From: Protonemura montana
Lineage: Eukaryota > Arthropoda > Insecta > Plecoptera > Nemouridae
NCBI GenBank assembly: GCA_947568835.1
Contig: OX387602.1
Coordinates: 28,046,633 to 28,110,632 of the forward strand
Length of the DNA stretch: 64,000 bases
Direction of reading: 5' to 3'
In this document: one piece after another, positions 40,301 to 54,500 of the stretch
How positions within the stretch are numbered: the first letter of the stretch is position 1
Layout of the letters: each line of letters begins with the position of its first letter
Notes under the pieces: generated by a model
What the model was told of the DNA's origin: nothing
What the model saw: the letters and a program-made list of their open reading frames with translations, nothing else
Databases searched by the model: none
Program-made: the position numbers and the translations under genes

Positions 40301-43300
40301 TTGAAAAGACCTGCTTCGATCATTCGGGCGTGTTGATGTACAAAGCGCCGTTTGCGGTGTCCGTACATCTCACACCGTCTGGGCGGCGGGATGACAAACA
40401 GATCCTCAGGATCTAGCTGGCTTCTAATCGGTCACGTGATGTGTTAAAGTAATCGCTGTAGCTCTAGGTACTCATGTTGGTAGCCCCCGGCGCCTGAGAT
40501 TTGCTCATCATGTTGTGTACTGGTCCGTGCAGTGTAGATTACTGCCGCTTTCTGATAATGAGGGAGTGATTTTGATTTGATTTCATGTAAACCATACGTC
40601 TATTATCTGCTCATATGTAGTGCACAATATGGAGTTAAAGATAGACTGTTATTTTCTTACCGCAAGGAGGCAAAGATCTGAAAAGCATGGCGTATTGCAA
40701 ATTACATAAACTTTGTTTAGAAATTGGATCACAGTACATGCAACCAGATCCTGGTCACGAACGTACGGAGTGCATTTTGGCAATGCATGCAAAACAATTG
40801 AAAACACAAAGACATCTGGCGCACCATGGGTAAAACCAAGCTACAATCTTCCACCAAGCTTGGTTTCATTGCTTGGCTAATTACGAGACATATCATTTGG
40901 CGGACATAACAAATGAATACGAGCACCGAAAGCGCCGCGGACAGAGAAAGCCAAATTATATGACTGTACATTGTGTTTTTTTCCGACCTTGTAATTTGCC
41001 AAAGTTAAGGTCACGTGACCCTAGAAAACATCAGCCAGCCATCGATTAAAAATGTGCAACCTCACAGACGAGTTTCAGATCATCATAACTTCATGAACTA
41101 AACGTGAGCTCCAAGAAGTCGTTGACCGTGTCGATGTTATTTCTCTAGAATAAGTGGATGCTCCCCATTTCCCTCATTGTATGTATTTATACCTTATAGT
41201 TCTGAATGCGATTTGTATGGAATCCGCAATTAGCTCGCTCAAGTCGGTGGCTATTATGCAAACCTAACCGTTTAATTGATTCGCTTTCCGATGGGTAGCA
41301 GATAGCTAAACGCTATCAGCTAGGAGGACGTCCGAACGTGGTCGGAGAGAATAGAATCTCCTATCAGAGGCACACGCGTGTCTAGAGCATGACCACAAGC
41401 CGTAAGATTTATGCGCCAATTGTTGTTTCTCATGTCGCTCACAATTAGCTGGAGCTACTTGCTTACTTCTGGAAATAGTATTGGCGCAGATGACAGTCAC
41501 AGATGACGATGAGATGTGCGAAAAGGCGAGCCAAAGAATTGGGATTGGAGATCACGGACACGGATCTCTGGACAAACATGGCTTGATTATGCATTGTTTA
41601 GCTCGGCTGTTATTTTTCTTACATTATTTTGGTTCTGCAGTTGCGTGAGCATCGACTTGTTAACGATGAATATGTAGGCAGGATGGATTGTTTTTTTTTT
41701 AGAATTAACCTCAATAAGCACGATTCATCCGCATTTATCACACTCATTTTAATTTTATATTTTAAAGAAGCATTATTATTTTAGTTTTAGCTGATGTAGT
41801 AATAAAGAAATAATGCAGTTAATGCAGTTAATTTGAAATGACATAATCCCGCGTATAAAATGCTCATCATACCTATCTGCTAAGTTTTTTTTAACTCGTG
41901 TATTTGAATGGGACTATTTGGGAATTTCATATTGCACAAACTCTTAACATAGCAATACTTTAGAGCCAAAACCAAAGGAGTCGCTTTAGTATGTCCAGTG
42001 TAAAAGAAACAGCAGGGATTCCTGTCACTGACAAGAAGAATACATATGCAAATCCTTACTGGTTATCACCGTGGAGAGGCACTTGTAACTCTTGTAACAC
42101 TTGTAACAAGCAACTGATTGAAAACATGAATCGATAAGTACACACGTTGATTGCGGTGCGTTTGCACTGGGAATAGCTCGCCGCCCAGTGACAAGGTAGA
42201 CCGCGTTTCTGGGTGGACGCCTCGTGCGCCGCGACGGCCAAACCTCGAGTTTCTAAAGGAAAGCGCGTATCGAACGCTCGTGTCTTAGAGAGACCACTCA
42301 GCTGCAAAGACGCGGCCAGATATGGCCATGGCCCCCGACCTGGGAGACCAGGGCTTAATCTTTGTCACCCTGGGCCAGGACTCCGGTCCAGGGTTTAAAC
42401 GATTTGTGTCCATGATGGGACCCTAAGCCTACGGAGTCGGCAATGTCCAGAGAGAATCAAGGAAAGACTGTCACGTGCTTGTTGGTGGACTAGAGCGTGA
42501 GGATGGAAATGGCAAGACATGGGCAGCATTATACCTAAGATATCGATAAAGTTAGAGTATATTTTTTGCCTAGTTGTTAAATCTCGTCTTGGACTGTGGT
42601 GTGTGAGAGGTTTTTTGGGGCCAGCTTTTGGGAAGTCAGGGCTGACCGCGGATTGGGGGCTAACACGTAACTGCCAAGCGACGACCGCGTAGTTGTAACG
42701 ATTGCCAAGTCATGACACGGGAGCTCACTTCTCTCTTCGAACAGTTTGGTGAAGCGGATCAAAATGCCGTTGTGTGGACATGTTTTGTGAATTTTGAGTA
42801 TTTCTGCTCCGTATACGCGTGTAGTTGGTCGATAAAACATCCTGGGCGTCCAAATATTTCGGGCGCTGGAACTCAGATAAGGAGTAATAAGGCTGTATTT
42901 GTTAATGTTTGTCAGGGAATCGATAATGCCGAAGGGGAAATCAAGGAAAAAACAAACCAGTGATGAGAAATCTACCAAAAATTTGAAACAACAATTTCAA
43001 GTGTCACGCGAAATTTTAGTGACCGTGGGGGATAGTCCAAATTTCAAGTCACTTTCCAACGATTGCCGATACTTTCAAATCCACTAGTTGTAGAAATAAA
43101 AATTAAATATGAGCCCAATTTTAAACCGGATCATAATTTAAGCTTCTTATGACAGAGACATGTAAATTTTGTAGAGCATTGTGGAGCTGCAGAACTATGT
43201 CACGATGTGAATGCCAAATGTCACTAGATGTTCTTTGACAAAACATTTGCTTTTGCAATAAAAATCACCAACTAACCGAACACTCATCACGACGCTGACA

Positions 43301-45473
43301 TATTTAGAGACAATTGCCTGCCAGTGATCTTATCTATTGATATAAATGCTAATTTAATTACCCAGTATCACGTGCACTAGACTTAATTGCTTATGGACAT
43401 AAATTTACCACACTTTTACAAACAAAATTAACATGCAATGTCCATTCATTCCCACTTAATGCGATTTATGCCTATTTATAAGATGAAACGCAATGCGTTT
43501 CTTTTATCTATTAAATGACCCAGCATGACTTTCCCTTTTTAAATGTTAAAGATCTTCATGGAATCCTCTTTCAAACAGATTTCATTTTTGTGGAAATCAC
43601 ACCGATGATTTATAATCGGTCTCTTCGGATCTTGATTTCACTCGATTTGCATGGCCGTAACTTTATTGTGGTCCCTAAACACAATTAAAGCGCGCGTATC
43701 TCTCCCTTATTCCCGCTCTGGAAGGAACATTTCGATCGAAAATGTCATAAAATCCAAACTGGCACTTGGTTTTTCAAGTAAAATGTACGCATCAAAATTA
43801 AATCATGGTCTTTCATGGTAAGGAAGTAAAGATACTATCTCTCAGAAGATCATTTATCTGGAAAGAGCTACAACTTCGATTGACAGATGCCTGTTCTCAT
43901 CGACTCAAATGTATAATGTGGCTGTGGTCAATTGGTTCCAAACGATTCGACTGGATTCCAAGACCGACTATCCTGATCTGATTGTGGTTGTTAATGATTT
44001 CTCAAATTCCTACAAATTGACAGTGAAAAATGTGTCACTTTTACAAAGTTAACGAAGAGGTGTCAGTGCGTGTACCATTTAAAAGAGGAGGGAAGAGCTA
44101 AACAGAGCGGTACCTTGCTTGAAGCGTCGACTGGCCATAAACTCGGCTAAAACCACAACAATTACCAATCTGCATTTTGCAGAACAGGTAGAACCCCACG
44201 GCACGATATTTGTGAAACATAATTATAGATGTTTAAGATATCATTACGAGACTTTCTCGTAAATTTAGTCAAGCCTTTGTCGAACAAAACACAACAAAGT
44301 GTAGAGCAGAGCCTCTGACGTAGATTTATCTGAAGCCTTCACGAGGACAGTCGTGTGTCAAGTTGGTTCTGCAAGGTGTCACTTTGTTTCCGAAATCTTG
44401 CTGAGAAGTAGTGTGTTCGGGCGGCAGTCGAAACTCAACCTGACTGTTAGTAGTCCGTGTGTAGATGATCAGTATCCCAGACGTCCTGCTCGGTTCTTGC
44501 TTGTCGCCCCTACCCAGTAGGGTTGAGACGTAACGGACTTGACGGACCGAACAGACATTGATGGTTACGTCCCTTAGGAAGGGAGTTTTGATTCCCTTTC
44601 CGCCCAACAGTGCATCAAAGGCGCAGCTGCGGGCAGCTGGAGAAAGCTGCGCCCACGGTGAACGCAGCGCGAGATTATCTCGGCAGATTGCTGAGCGAAA
44701 GATGCGTACAAAGATGTGGCGCTGATCGCTCCTTTCACCAGAATGTTAATATCTTTTGCTATAATTTTCTTTTCGAACTGCTATTTTCAACGCGTCGTAG
44801 TTGTGATTAAATCTGCAGACGAATGTATTTCAAAGTGGGCAGAAAAGCAAGCTAATCTTGTTATAACAGTTACTAATTACGAAACGTGGTTCCCGTTTTT
44901 GGAATATTCATTCATTCTTAAGTTACCACGGCGAGCGTAGCTTGTTACAAAGCTCTTGCTACAATTTGCATTTCCGAACAGTCCATTACTCCCGAGATGC
45001 GTACCAGCAGGCAAAGTCGGCTTAAAAGCGGCAAGCACTCATCTATGCATCGCTAAAAACGTAGCCTCCAAGTTCCAATATCTACATCCCAATGGACCAA
45101 TTGATTTCCTATCGAGCCATGAGTTTAGCGTGGAAAATGTGTGATTCGTCCCATGAACAACCATTTGATATTCCAGGAAGCAATACAATAGCCATTGGCA
45201 ACAATCATTGAATAGCAGTGGGGTCATTACATTGGTATCCATCGTGCGGCTCCTCTGTTTTGTCTGTCAATTAATGACGACCACGGTGCGGAAGTGCAGA
45301 TTCCAATCGCTTTCAAGGGCATTTCTGCAAACGAAGCACGTGTCGACGCCGGCGTTGTTTGTTGCCCGAAACAGATCGACGCCGAAGTTTCAGCTACGCG
45401 ACAAAAAATTGGCCGCAGCGGAGAGAGGAAACTGTTTTCCACCCGCATTGTTAAACATATCATTGTAATGCAC

Positions 45474-45505
<32 letters not shown>

Positions 45506-48500
45506 TATGACGGCGACGGTGCCGACTGCGGGCACGGCGAAAGCAAGCCGAATCCATTCTCTCGGAGCATAAAATCAATTGACCATAGGTACCATCCTCA
45601 ATTGCAATGGAAACGTATTCCTTTAATCAATATAATTAGATTTCGTAGGATGCCAAATAAGTTGTATTCATTATAAAAAGCTATGATTTTCTTTTTTCTT
45701 GGAGATCACGTCTTAACAATCATCTTTTATTGGCTTTGCAAACAAATGCACCTAGCGATGAGATTAGGCTGGCAGTCAGTAGCGGGCGTCGGTCGTTGGA
45801 AGGTGCCCGTCGTTGGAGTTGACGATGATCGAGCTTTGGGTACTCATCGTCGAGAACCTCCTGGCCCTGCAAAGACTTGCGCTAATGTCTGAGTTGGTGC
45901 CCGAGGACCGCGTGCCGACGCCGACGCCGGACGAGCGGCACCGTCGCGAGGCGTCGAGCGAGGAAGTCGTCACTTCCCGGTAAAAGCCAGAGCAAATTAG
46001 TGCAGCAACGTTTTCCACAGCAATTTACCTTACGTAACTGCACGATCGGCATTCGTCGATCGTTCGTGTTTCAATCACACGTTGGCTGTGCGGAGACGGC
46101 GGCAAGTCGCGTCTGCGCAGTCATCGGCCGGACTTAAGGTGGCGTCTTTACCAGCGACACATTGACAAGTTTTTATATTTCTTCCGAAGGTTTGCGTGTA
46201 CGTTCTGAACACTTTTCTACAGGTCCAAGTTCTTGTCCCGTGTTAAAATGCTGATTATTTTGTGAGTACCGTCTTTAAGAGCACACTTCATATCAACGTG
46301 AAACATCTTCAGGAAGCATAGTGGGCTGTGAGAAAAACACAATTGTTGCAAGGGTTTATGCTGGTTGCATTATTTCTAGTGTTGGTCGATCATGACGGCA
46401 TCATGGTGTTTGCTTGGTTTGTTGTTGCCATCTCATTGTTTCAAAAAAGGGTTAATTTAATTTTTTTTTGGAGGAGAGGGGTGTCTAGCGTTGGTTCCTG
46501 GGCCACGATGGACGCGTGATCTTTTCGTTTAGCGCACGATTAAGGAATAAATGAACTCATTTTAGATTTCGTATGATTTCTCCCAACTATGTATCTATCC
46601 CGTGTAACACCGCGCCCTATCTTCATGCCCACAGTGCCAACACACAGATGGACAACGACGTGACCCCCGTGTACCTAGCGGCGCAGGAGGGTCACCTAGA
46701 GGTGCTCAAGTTCCTGGTCACCGAGGCTGGCGGGTCGCTCTACGTGCGGGCTAAAGATGGAATGGCTCCACTGCACGCGGCTGCGCAGATGGGCTGTCTC
46801 GGATGCCTCAAGTGGATGGTAAGTACGACCAAGGGGGAGCGTTAGACCACCGAGCCGTTGGTGTGTTTTGGTTTTTTGGTTTTTAAACAATTCTGGAATC
46901 TGGCGACAGTCATGCTATGACCAGTCAACTTCGTTTGATCAATCCTAAAGGCACATGCATCACTTAAATGTTTATTATAAGTACTTATATTATATATTAT
47001 AATCTATAAGTACTTTTTGGTCAAGGAAACTTGTAAGAGGCAGAGAAGGGCTTGACAACCTAGGATTTCAAAGTTTAGCTGAGATCCTTCTCGCAAAAGA
47101 ATGCACACGCTGCATAAAAAACAGTGCAAATTTTACCGCTCCTCCAAACTTGCAATTCTTTCTCATCCGGAACATTTTCAATCTTTTTGCCGCTCTAAAC
47201 AATTGCCGCAACAAATGCAGCACAACTTTTTTTCCGAGCCAGGAAATTATAACCGGCAAATTCATCTTTGTCTCATCCCGAAAGCAAAAAATTCTGTCTC
47301 AGTCTGACAAGATTTGCTTCACAGCTGTTCCGGCCGCTTACCTGAGGTAATAGCGTGATCTTCGGGGTAATTGTGCATTCCTCTTCCTCCCGCCGTGACA
47401 TGCCGACAATGATGGTGTACCTACGTCGTCGCGTTTTAGACATGCTTTCGGTGTGGCAATCGTGTTGCTGCAGCCGGTGATGGTGAAGTTGACATAACCA
47501 TTGCATATCCGTTGCACAAAGGACTTTAGTTCGCTCTTGCAAGATCTATCCTAGGAACCTCTGAGAGGCTGAGAGGACGAAGCAACTTAGTCAAGAAAGT
47601 CGTTGAGGAAATATTAACGTAGCTCACTATTAAGTGCGGTGATATTTTACTATAAAACGAAAACAATTAAATTTAGTACAACACTAAACTATTATTTGCA
47701 ACCAGAAATGTAATGTAGACAGGATGTTATATTATTTTGATTGTGTATAAAGTCGCGATTCAAATATTATAGAAAGTCATAATCCAAATATAATTTCAAA
47801 TCTGTCTCCAGTCCAATGGAATTGTCACGTTTGCGTCACGTCCTTTGAAGACCTGGCGTTCACCATTCCATTCTACATTGAGTCACTCTGCGCGTTTCAT
47901 TTCTCATTTCACAATCGCAGCTTGACAGCCGGGCACGGCGCACTGGCGGCGCAAGAAACGTCACAGAAAAAGCCTGCATTTCACGCCGACAATTCGCTGT
48001 CAAGACGCTTCTCTGACGACACGCAATTAAACAGCGTCGATCTGCCGGTGATACCAGATGTTGTCACGCGCACGCGCACGAAATGCGACGGCGTGTGCTG
48101 CTAATGAGCAATGAGACCCGAGCGAAGCGGTGGCTGCCCGAACTAACTGCCTATAATTGCACGCGGCGTCGTCTGCAGCGTCTTGGGTCGCCACTTCGAT
48201 GGATTACAGATAGCGGCGAGGGCGTTTGGCGACCAGGGATAGCAATCGGTTGGGGCACGGAAGCGTTTCGTCCATAGAATATCACAGTTAACTTAAATTG
48301 TCAGCTCATTGGCCTTAATTTCCTACGGGATACACAATTGACATTTTTTTTCTTAAATATAGGTTACATGACGCTTTGATTTTGCGTAGGTTGGCAATCA
48401 AATAAGTTAGTAGCATTAATTCACGTGTTGCTATTTTATGTATTGATAGTACTGATTGAACGTGCACAAACTGTATTGCATAAATATCGATATTTGATTG

Positions 48501-51500
48501 TGTAAACAACTCTGCAATTAGAACTTGGGGTTCGATAGCGGTTACCAAATATGGCTGACAAAAAACAGTTGACGCGCTTAGGGCCGGCCAGCTGATTGAG
48601 GAAATTCAGCAAAGTTGGTGCAGTGTTAGTGCATACGTACTCGACCGCAGTGTATTATTTGTCACAGTTTGGTGGTCGCTCTGAATCGATGTCTAGACGA
48701 CGCAAGGTAAAAAAGTGCTGCTTTGTTAGTCGGCGTCATTTTCATTATTCATTTTTGTGCATAATCACATCGAGCACAGCGACCAGAAGTGATTGGTTGC
48801 ACAAATTGCGCTTGCAATTTTTGCGCAGCCCCAAGGAATGCCATGTCTCAGAAAGCAATCATCCGAAGCCAACGATCTGTTATTATTTATAAATGTCTGA
48901 GATTAATCTATCTCTGCTGCTGCTTTAGTCATTTCTCAAATTTAAAGCCCGCACAAATACATACGGCTACGCGATATTTGCCGATTGTCGAATTGCAGAC
49001 TTTCTAAAATGCGGATCTAAAGGTATGAGACCATAATTATGTCGCTATCTTCGAATCCTCGAACTGCTGTTCGATTATAATTATTTTATACAATACAATG
49101 CATACACAAAGCATACTACATTATCATCATGTAAACATTTTTAGTTCCTTATCGGGCTGGACGATCATACGTCAACATTTTACTCGGAGATCCAACATCC
49201 AAACATAGAACGCGGCTAAAACAATGAACCAGTCAGCTTCGAGTGCGCAAGAACTTTCATTTAGGGTTGCCCGAACCAAACAACAAACTGGCTACTTGAT
49301 AACACCGCCCGTAATTCGCAGGTCGAGGAACAGAGCGTGGACCCTAACCTGCGCGACGGCGACGGAGCGACGCCCCTTCACTTCGCGGCGTCGCGGGGCC
49401 ATGCCGACGCCGTGCGCTGGCTGCTGCTACACGGCGCCAAGCTCGCGCTCGACCAGTTCGGCAAGAGTCCAATCAACGACGCTGCCGAGAACCAACAGAT
49501 GGAGGTACAAACTGTCCCAAAGTACCATCCATGCAACGTTTACTGCATAGGAATGTCAAAAATCCTTCGGGAACATCTTTTAGGTTACCTTAAAGTATTT
49601 GAAGAAATTGTTAAGACAATATATTAGCTGACGGTTTTAACTAACACAACTCTTAGTTTCAACTTAGTTATTAACTTAGATATTTCCTTAGAGGCCGTTT
49701 TGACTTCCTTAACAGACACTATTTATTTAAAATGATTCCATTTGCACACCGTGATTGACAGGAAATGCAAGTCGATAAAATGCTCCACAGAATTGATTAT
49801 AATTAATCACCGAGCGGTTTCTAAACTCTAGAAAACCGTGTGCAATCTGAGCGAGCTAGGAATGTTAATGATGACAGAGGCGTCGGTGCCTACAATGCAC
49901 CGGTCGCTTATTGGAACACACAATTAACCTGCTCGTGATGGCGCCGGTCAATGATTGATTGCGCTCTCGGCAGGTAAATAGAGACGTGGTCGCCGCACCG
50001 AACGATTTTTGACTGACGAGATAACATTTCCGATGTTCACCGATGTAGCAATTAACACAGAGTAAATAATTGACGTCATTCATAATTAATCATCTATTAA
50101 GATTTATTTTCTTATCGTTAGGGAAAAGTAAAGAGATGCTTGAATTAGAAAGGAAGGTAACAGTAAAAAGAAACAGCTTTTAAAATAACCACAAGCGCGC
50201 AAGTAGTAATTAGATCAATTACTGTTATATTTTCGAAAGATAGTAATTTGCCATGGCACTGGATACGGTGAGCATGCAAATAAAGCTGCAGTGCAATCTT
50301 AGATGTTCTACCCCGGGGGGAACCTGTATGGACCGACTTGCAAGTCAAAAGAGATGTGGACTGACTTCATGTTGTTTTCAGTGCCTGAATATCCTGGTGC
50401 AGCACGGGACGGTCCCTGATTACCATGACGACGCGCCCAGGAGCTGCTCCTGCAAGAAGGTCGACCCCCTCATTAGGGTTAGTATCTTCTAACCAACCTA
50501 TCACCTTCCAAAAGACCAGTGAAAGGGTCTCATGCTCATGTAAAACGTCACTAAAAAGCCAATTCAGAAAACTGAGGTATAGTTACAATTGGTGCCCTGC
50601 AGTGGGATTTAGCCCTAGCGTCGACCACATTAGCCAATTTATCTCTGAAGCACAGACAATGTACAAAAATGAAGTGTGTTTTTTTTTTTCATTTGAGTGA
50701 TGCTTTGTAGAAAAATTATTGCGTCCCTCACGCAACAAAGGGTTAAAGCGTTGCATATAATTTAAACATAATTTTTTTCAGATTTGTGTATGTAGTTACT
50801 TGTTATAGCAGTTCTAACTTCGTAGGCAAATAAGTCTTAGAAAATCTTACCGAACAAGTTGCTTACAAATCTTTGGTGCGTAGTGCCTGCGCGCCGACTG
50901 CGTCAACTTTGCGCAGACGCGCGAGCCGTTCTACCTGCACGTGCCTAGCGGCGGACACCCGCAGGACGGTCTCTACATCAACCCGATGTCCGCCAACAGC
51001 ATCAAGGACTCCTCCCTCAGCAGCAGCGGGTGCAGCAGCGTGAACAGTGACCCGTTCTATCTGCACAATCCACAGCAGGTAACCCTACCACCATCTTGGG
51101 CTTCGAGCCACACAGAGTCTCAGCGCTAATATTAACCTTTCCTCGCAAATATTACCGATCAACAAATTTGGTAGTCACCCCAGAGGTGTAGTCACTCTCA
51201 TTAAGAGAAATGAGAACACCTTTCATTATTTCTCGCAGATTACTCACATTTTAGACTGGTTTACGCTCAATTAATATTTATAAGTTCTAATCTGAACGAT
51301 TGATTTTTATTTATTGATAGAGTGATTTGTAATTATAATTATGATTTGCTTTCATGGTAACCACGTGTTGGAGGCTCGATTGTTCATAAGAACGTTTAAA
51401 ATTAGCGCTGGGACTCTTGACTGACTACAAACTCGATGCACGACGATGTCACTGCTTTACTCCCAAACCATTGTAAACACTAGATGAAAGTTCTTTGTGC

Positions 51501-54500
51501 ACGACAACGTCACGGTTAAATAATTTTTGCTAGATCGACGTGTATGGATTGTTTGTCTCCTAGCATGGAAATTGATTTGTGTTGTTGGGTGCAGGTGATC
51601 TACAACCGAGTGAAGGATCTCTTTGAGACGTCGTCCACGACAACGCCTTCCCCTCCACCGCCTCCTCCTCTCAACGGACTAACAGGTTTGTTCGCGTGGT
51701 GAAGAGTTTGTTACCTACCCAACTTTACTTTGGTGTCAGTGAAGGAAGGGATTTTTGTGAACTCGTCGGCTTCTCTTTGATAAGAATCAACCATGCTGAT
51801 ACGGTCTAAACGATGAAAAATCCGTCTCTGTAGAGGCTATTATAAATTCTCCAACATAATTTGTCACCTGTGAGGCCTGGTGAAACGCTGACTCGGCGAG
51901 GTAATGCATTACATCGGAAAAGAGTGCATTCCTCCCACTAGCTTCGCAAGTTGTCAACATTTCCTGTCATGTTGCTAAATTGGGTCTTAGGATTGTAAAC
52001 CTTGGTAGGTGAGCGTTTCTTTCTCGAAAGCTAGGGGATGTTTGGGCTCTTAATTTAGGTTAGGAAGTAGGTGGTTTTCCCGAAGTTAGTATTAGGGAAA
52101 TGGGTCACACATGCATTTCCTGTGGCTTTGCACTGGTATCTATAGATAAATAAAAGTAATCCAGACTGATTCTAAGATAGAGAATTTGCCATTTAACTAA
52201 GTCTGAGCAAATATAAGCTGTGTTGATTCCAACCGATATGTGAAAATAAAAAACTAATCGCTAATAATTTTACCACCGTGTGGAATATTTGTTCTAATAT
52301 TCAACTTTAATTGACACTTATGTGGAATTTCCGGCCGTGGTACATAAATATACAAAATAGTGAACTTGCCACTTCTAAGAAACAAGAACCTACAAGAACG
52401 TTTGCAAAGAGCTACTACAATGCACTGCTCAGGCCTGTAAACAATTAAGCTCCGTTGCATAATCTGTAATGAATGAGTAATAAAGTAGAATTGCTCCACG
52501 AATATAACCTGCATTGCATACCAAGGACCAATATTTGATCGAAGATTTTATGAAGCAATCTGATTATTACGCCTATAAACTGCCTTCAATGTTTGCACCG
52601 ACATCGGCGAAGAGAACAATCGATCCAACATTTCAAGAAACTTAATTGTGACAACAACTAGTATTATTGAAGTTTGATCCCTCACAATTCCGTATCTCGG
52701 TTTCTATTATATTATTCCAATTAGCTGCTTGATCAAAATATCGCCCATTCGGAACAACCATGTTTACGACCAACGATTCTATCTCGATATTATCGCATCA
52801 CTTTACTTTTCACATGAAACTTTAATTACAATATGATTATTCTCTTATCTGATCACTCTCCCGCTATCTAGCGATATGATATCGTCACACAATAGGGACC
52901 GTGTTCCTCACCGCTCCAATTATCTCCGGTAGTTCGTTGCCGGCAGCCGAATTAGCATAACGTCATGTCGTCGCGTTCGCGTTCGTTCCTTCCGGACCCC
53001 TGACGCAGCGTGCGACCCTGTGTCAGTGCCGCCATGGCACTTCTAGGCACGGCGTGCTAAGCGTAAGGGAGGACAGGCCCTATGGGGTGTCGAGAGAGCA
53101 AGCTGCCGGAGCCGGCTGTGGCCGTCAGACCCGTGGACTTCGGCAAGCGTGAAGGGTCCAAGCGCACTGAAAGCGCCCGTGACGAGGAGGACGCCATTGT
53201 GATCGCCCCACTCAACGGCGACGTGGTCAAGGCGTACAAGAGAGACGTCGTCTACACGACGCGCGATGCCGACGCCGACGCCGACTTAAACTCGGATTCG
53301 GGGGTCGGCGTCGAAGGAACCAACAGTGACAGTACGGTAGCCATCGGTAGGAGATTCGTGGCCTGAGCGTTTCTATTGTTTGTGCCGTCGACTTGTGCCT
53401 CTTTATATCTGCATTCAACTATCGGCATTGCGCGTTGGCTCGATTTTTATTTACTTATTTTAAAGAGCAATGAGTGTGCATGTGTGTATGCAGTTGCAGC
53501 ACATCACGGCAGAATGCGCATATGAAGGAAAATTTGCATGTAATTTCGATGTCGATCGCGCTCCTCGATAGTGCGTCGCCGCGTGTTATCTTGGCCGTCA
53601 GCGTTATCACCATCAATGGTTTGACAAGATAAAATAGCCTATAATTTCACATTGCGCGAGCAAACGATGCTTTTCTGTCACAGGGATTGGATTTAGATTC
53701 GACACTGATTTAATTTCCCATGCCCTGGGCGGCAGATGACGCATCGCACTCCAGCGTTTCGACGTCGCCTACCTCATATGTGTCACCGTCAACAAAGATC
53801 CAGGAAGGCCAGACAGGTTGCCGTTGGGACATGTGCGACGATTTATTAGTTTCATATTTTTAAAGTCTCTTATCGCAGGTTACACATCCGAGTTCAATTA
53901 ACTCAAAGCGCGCTAAAATAGCAAACAGGCAAACACTTTTGTACGAAGTGAGTCACAAATTGTTTGTGCCCGTACTGGCAAAGAGCCCTCAAAGCTCTGA
54001 GTCACCTTCACTTAATCGGAAATTCGTGTATTGAGCCACTAAAAATCGCCTCAAATCGCGTCGCCAGGGGCATAATTCGGGCCTAACAAGTCTCCCTCGT
54101 AGACAAGGACTTGCGTTCTTTCGAGCAATCAATTTGTGGGCACCCCGAAACCCTTGTCCTGTGTTCTTGATAAAGCGAGGTCAATCAAATGCGTGATGAT
54201 CGGTTTGTTGAGAGGGGACAGCAGCAGGCTAATTTTCGGCACCGGTTTAACTCTCGGGCTACCGGTCAGTCGATATGCCAGTGCTTATGAACTTACCTAG
54301 CGTTACCCCAACTTGTCGAAAAGAACATTATTAGACGCCATCCGGTTTGTTCCGACACCGGGCAGCTTCCTCGAGACAGTGCCCACTAACCCTTGTCGTT
54401 ACGCGCATGTGCAGTGACCGTGGACGTGCACAGCGGCAGTGGGCCGCCTTCCGACGAACACGCGTCCTACTCGGACGAGCTGAGCGCAGACAACGACTAC

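Noticed and set aside
44621..44655. GGCGCAGCT/AGCTGCGCC stem
   Set aside because: A single GC-rich hairpin without conserved context. Expected occasionally by chance.
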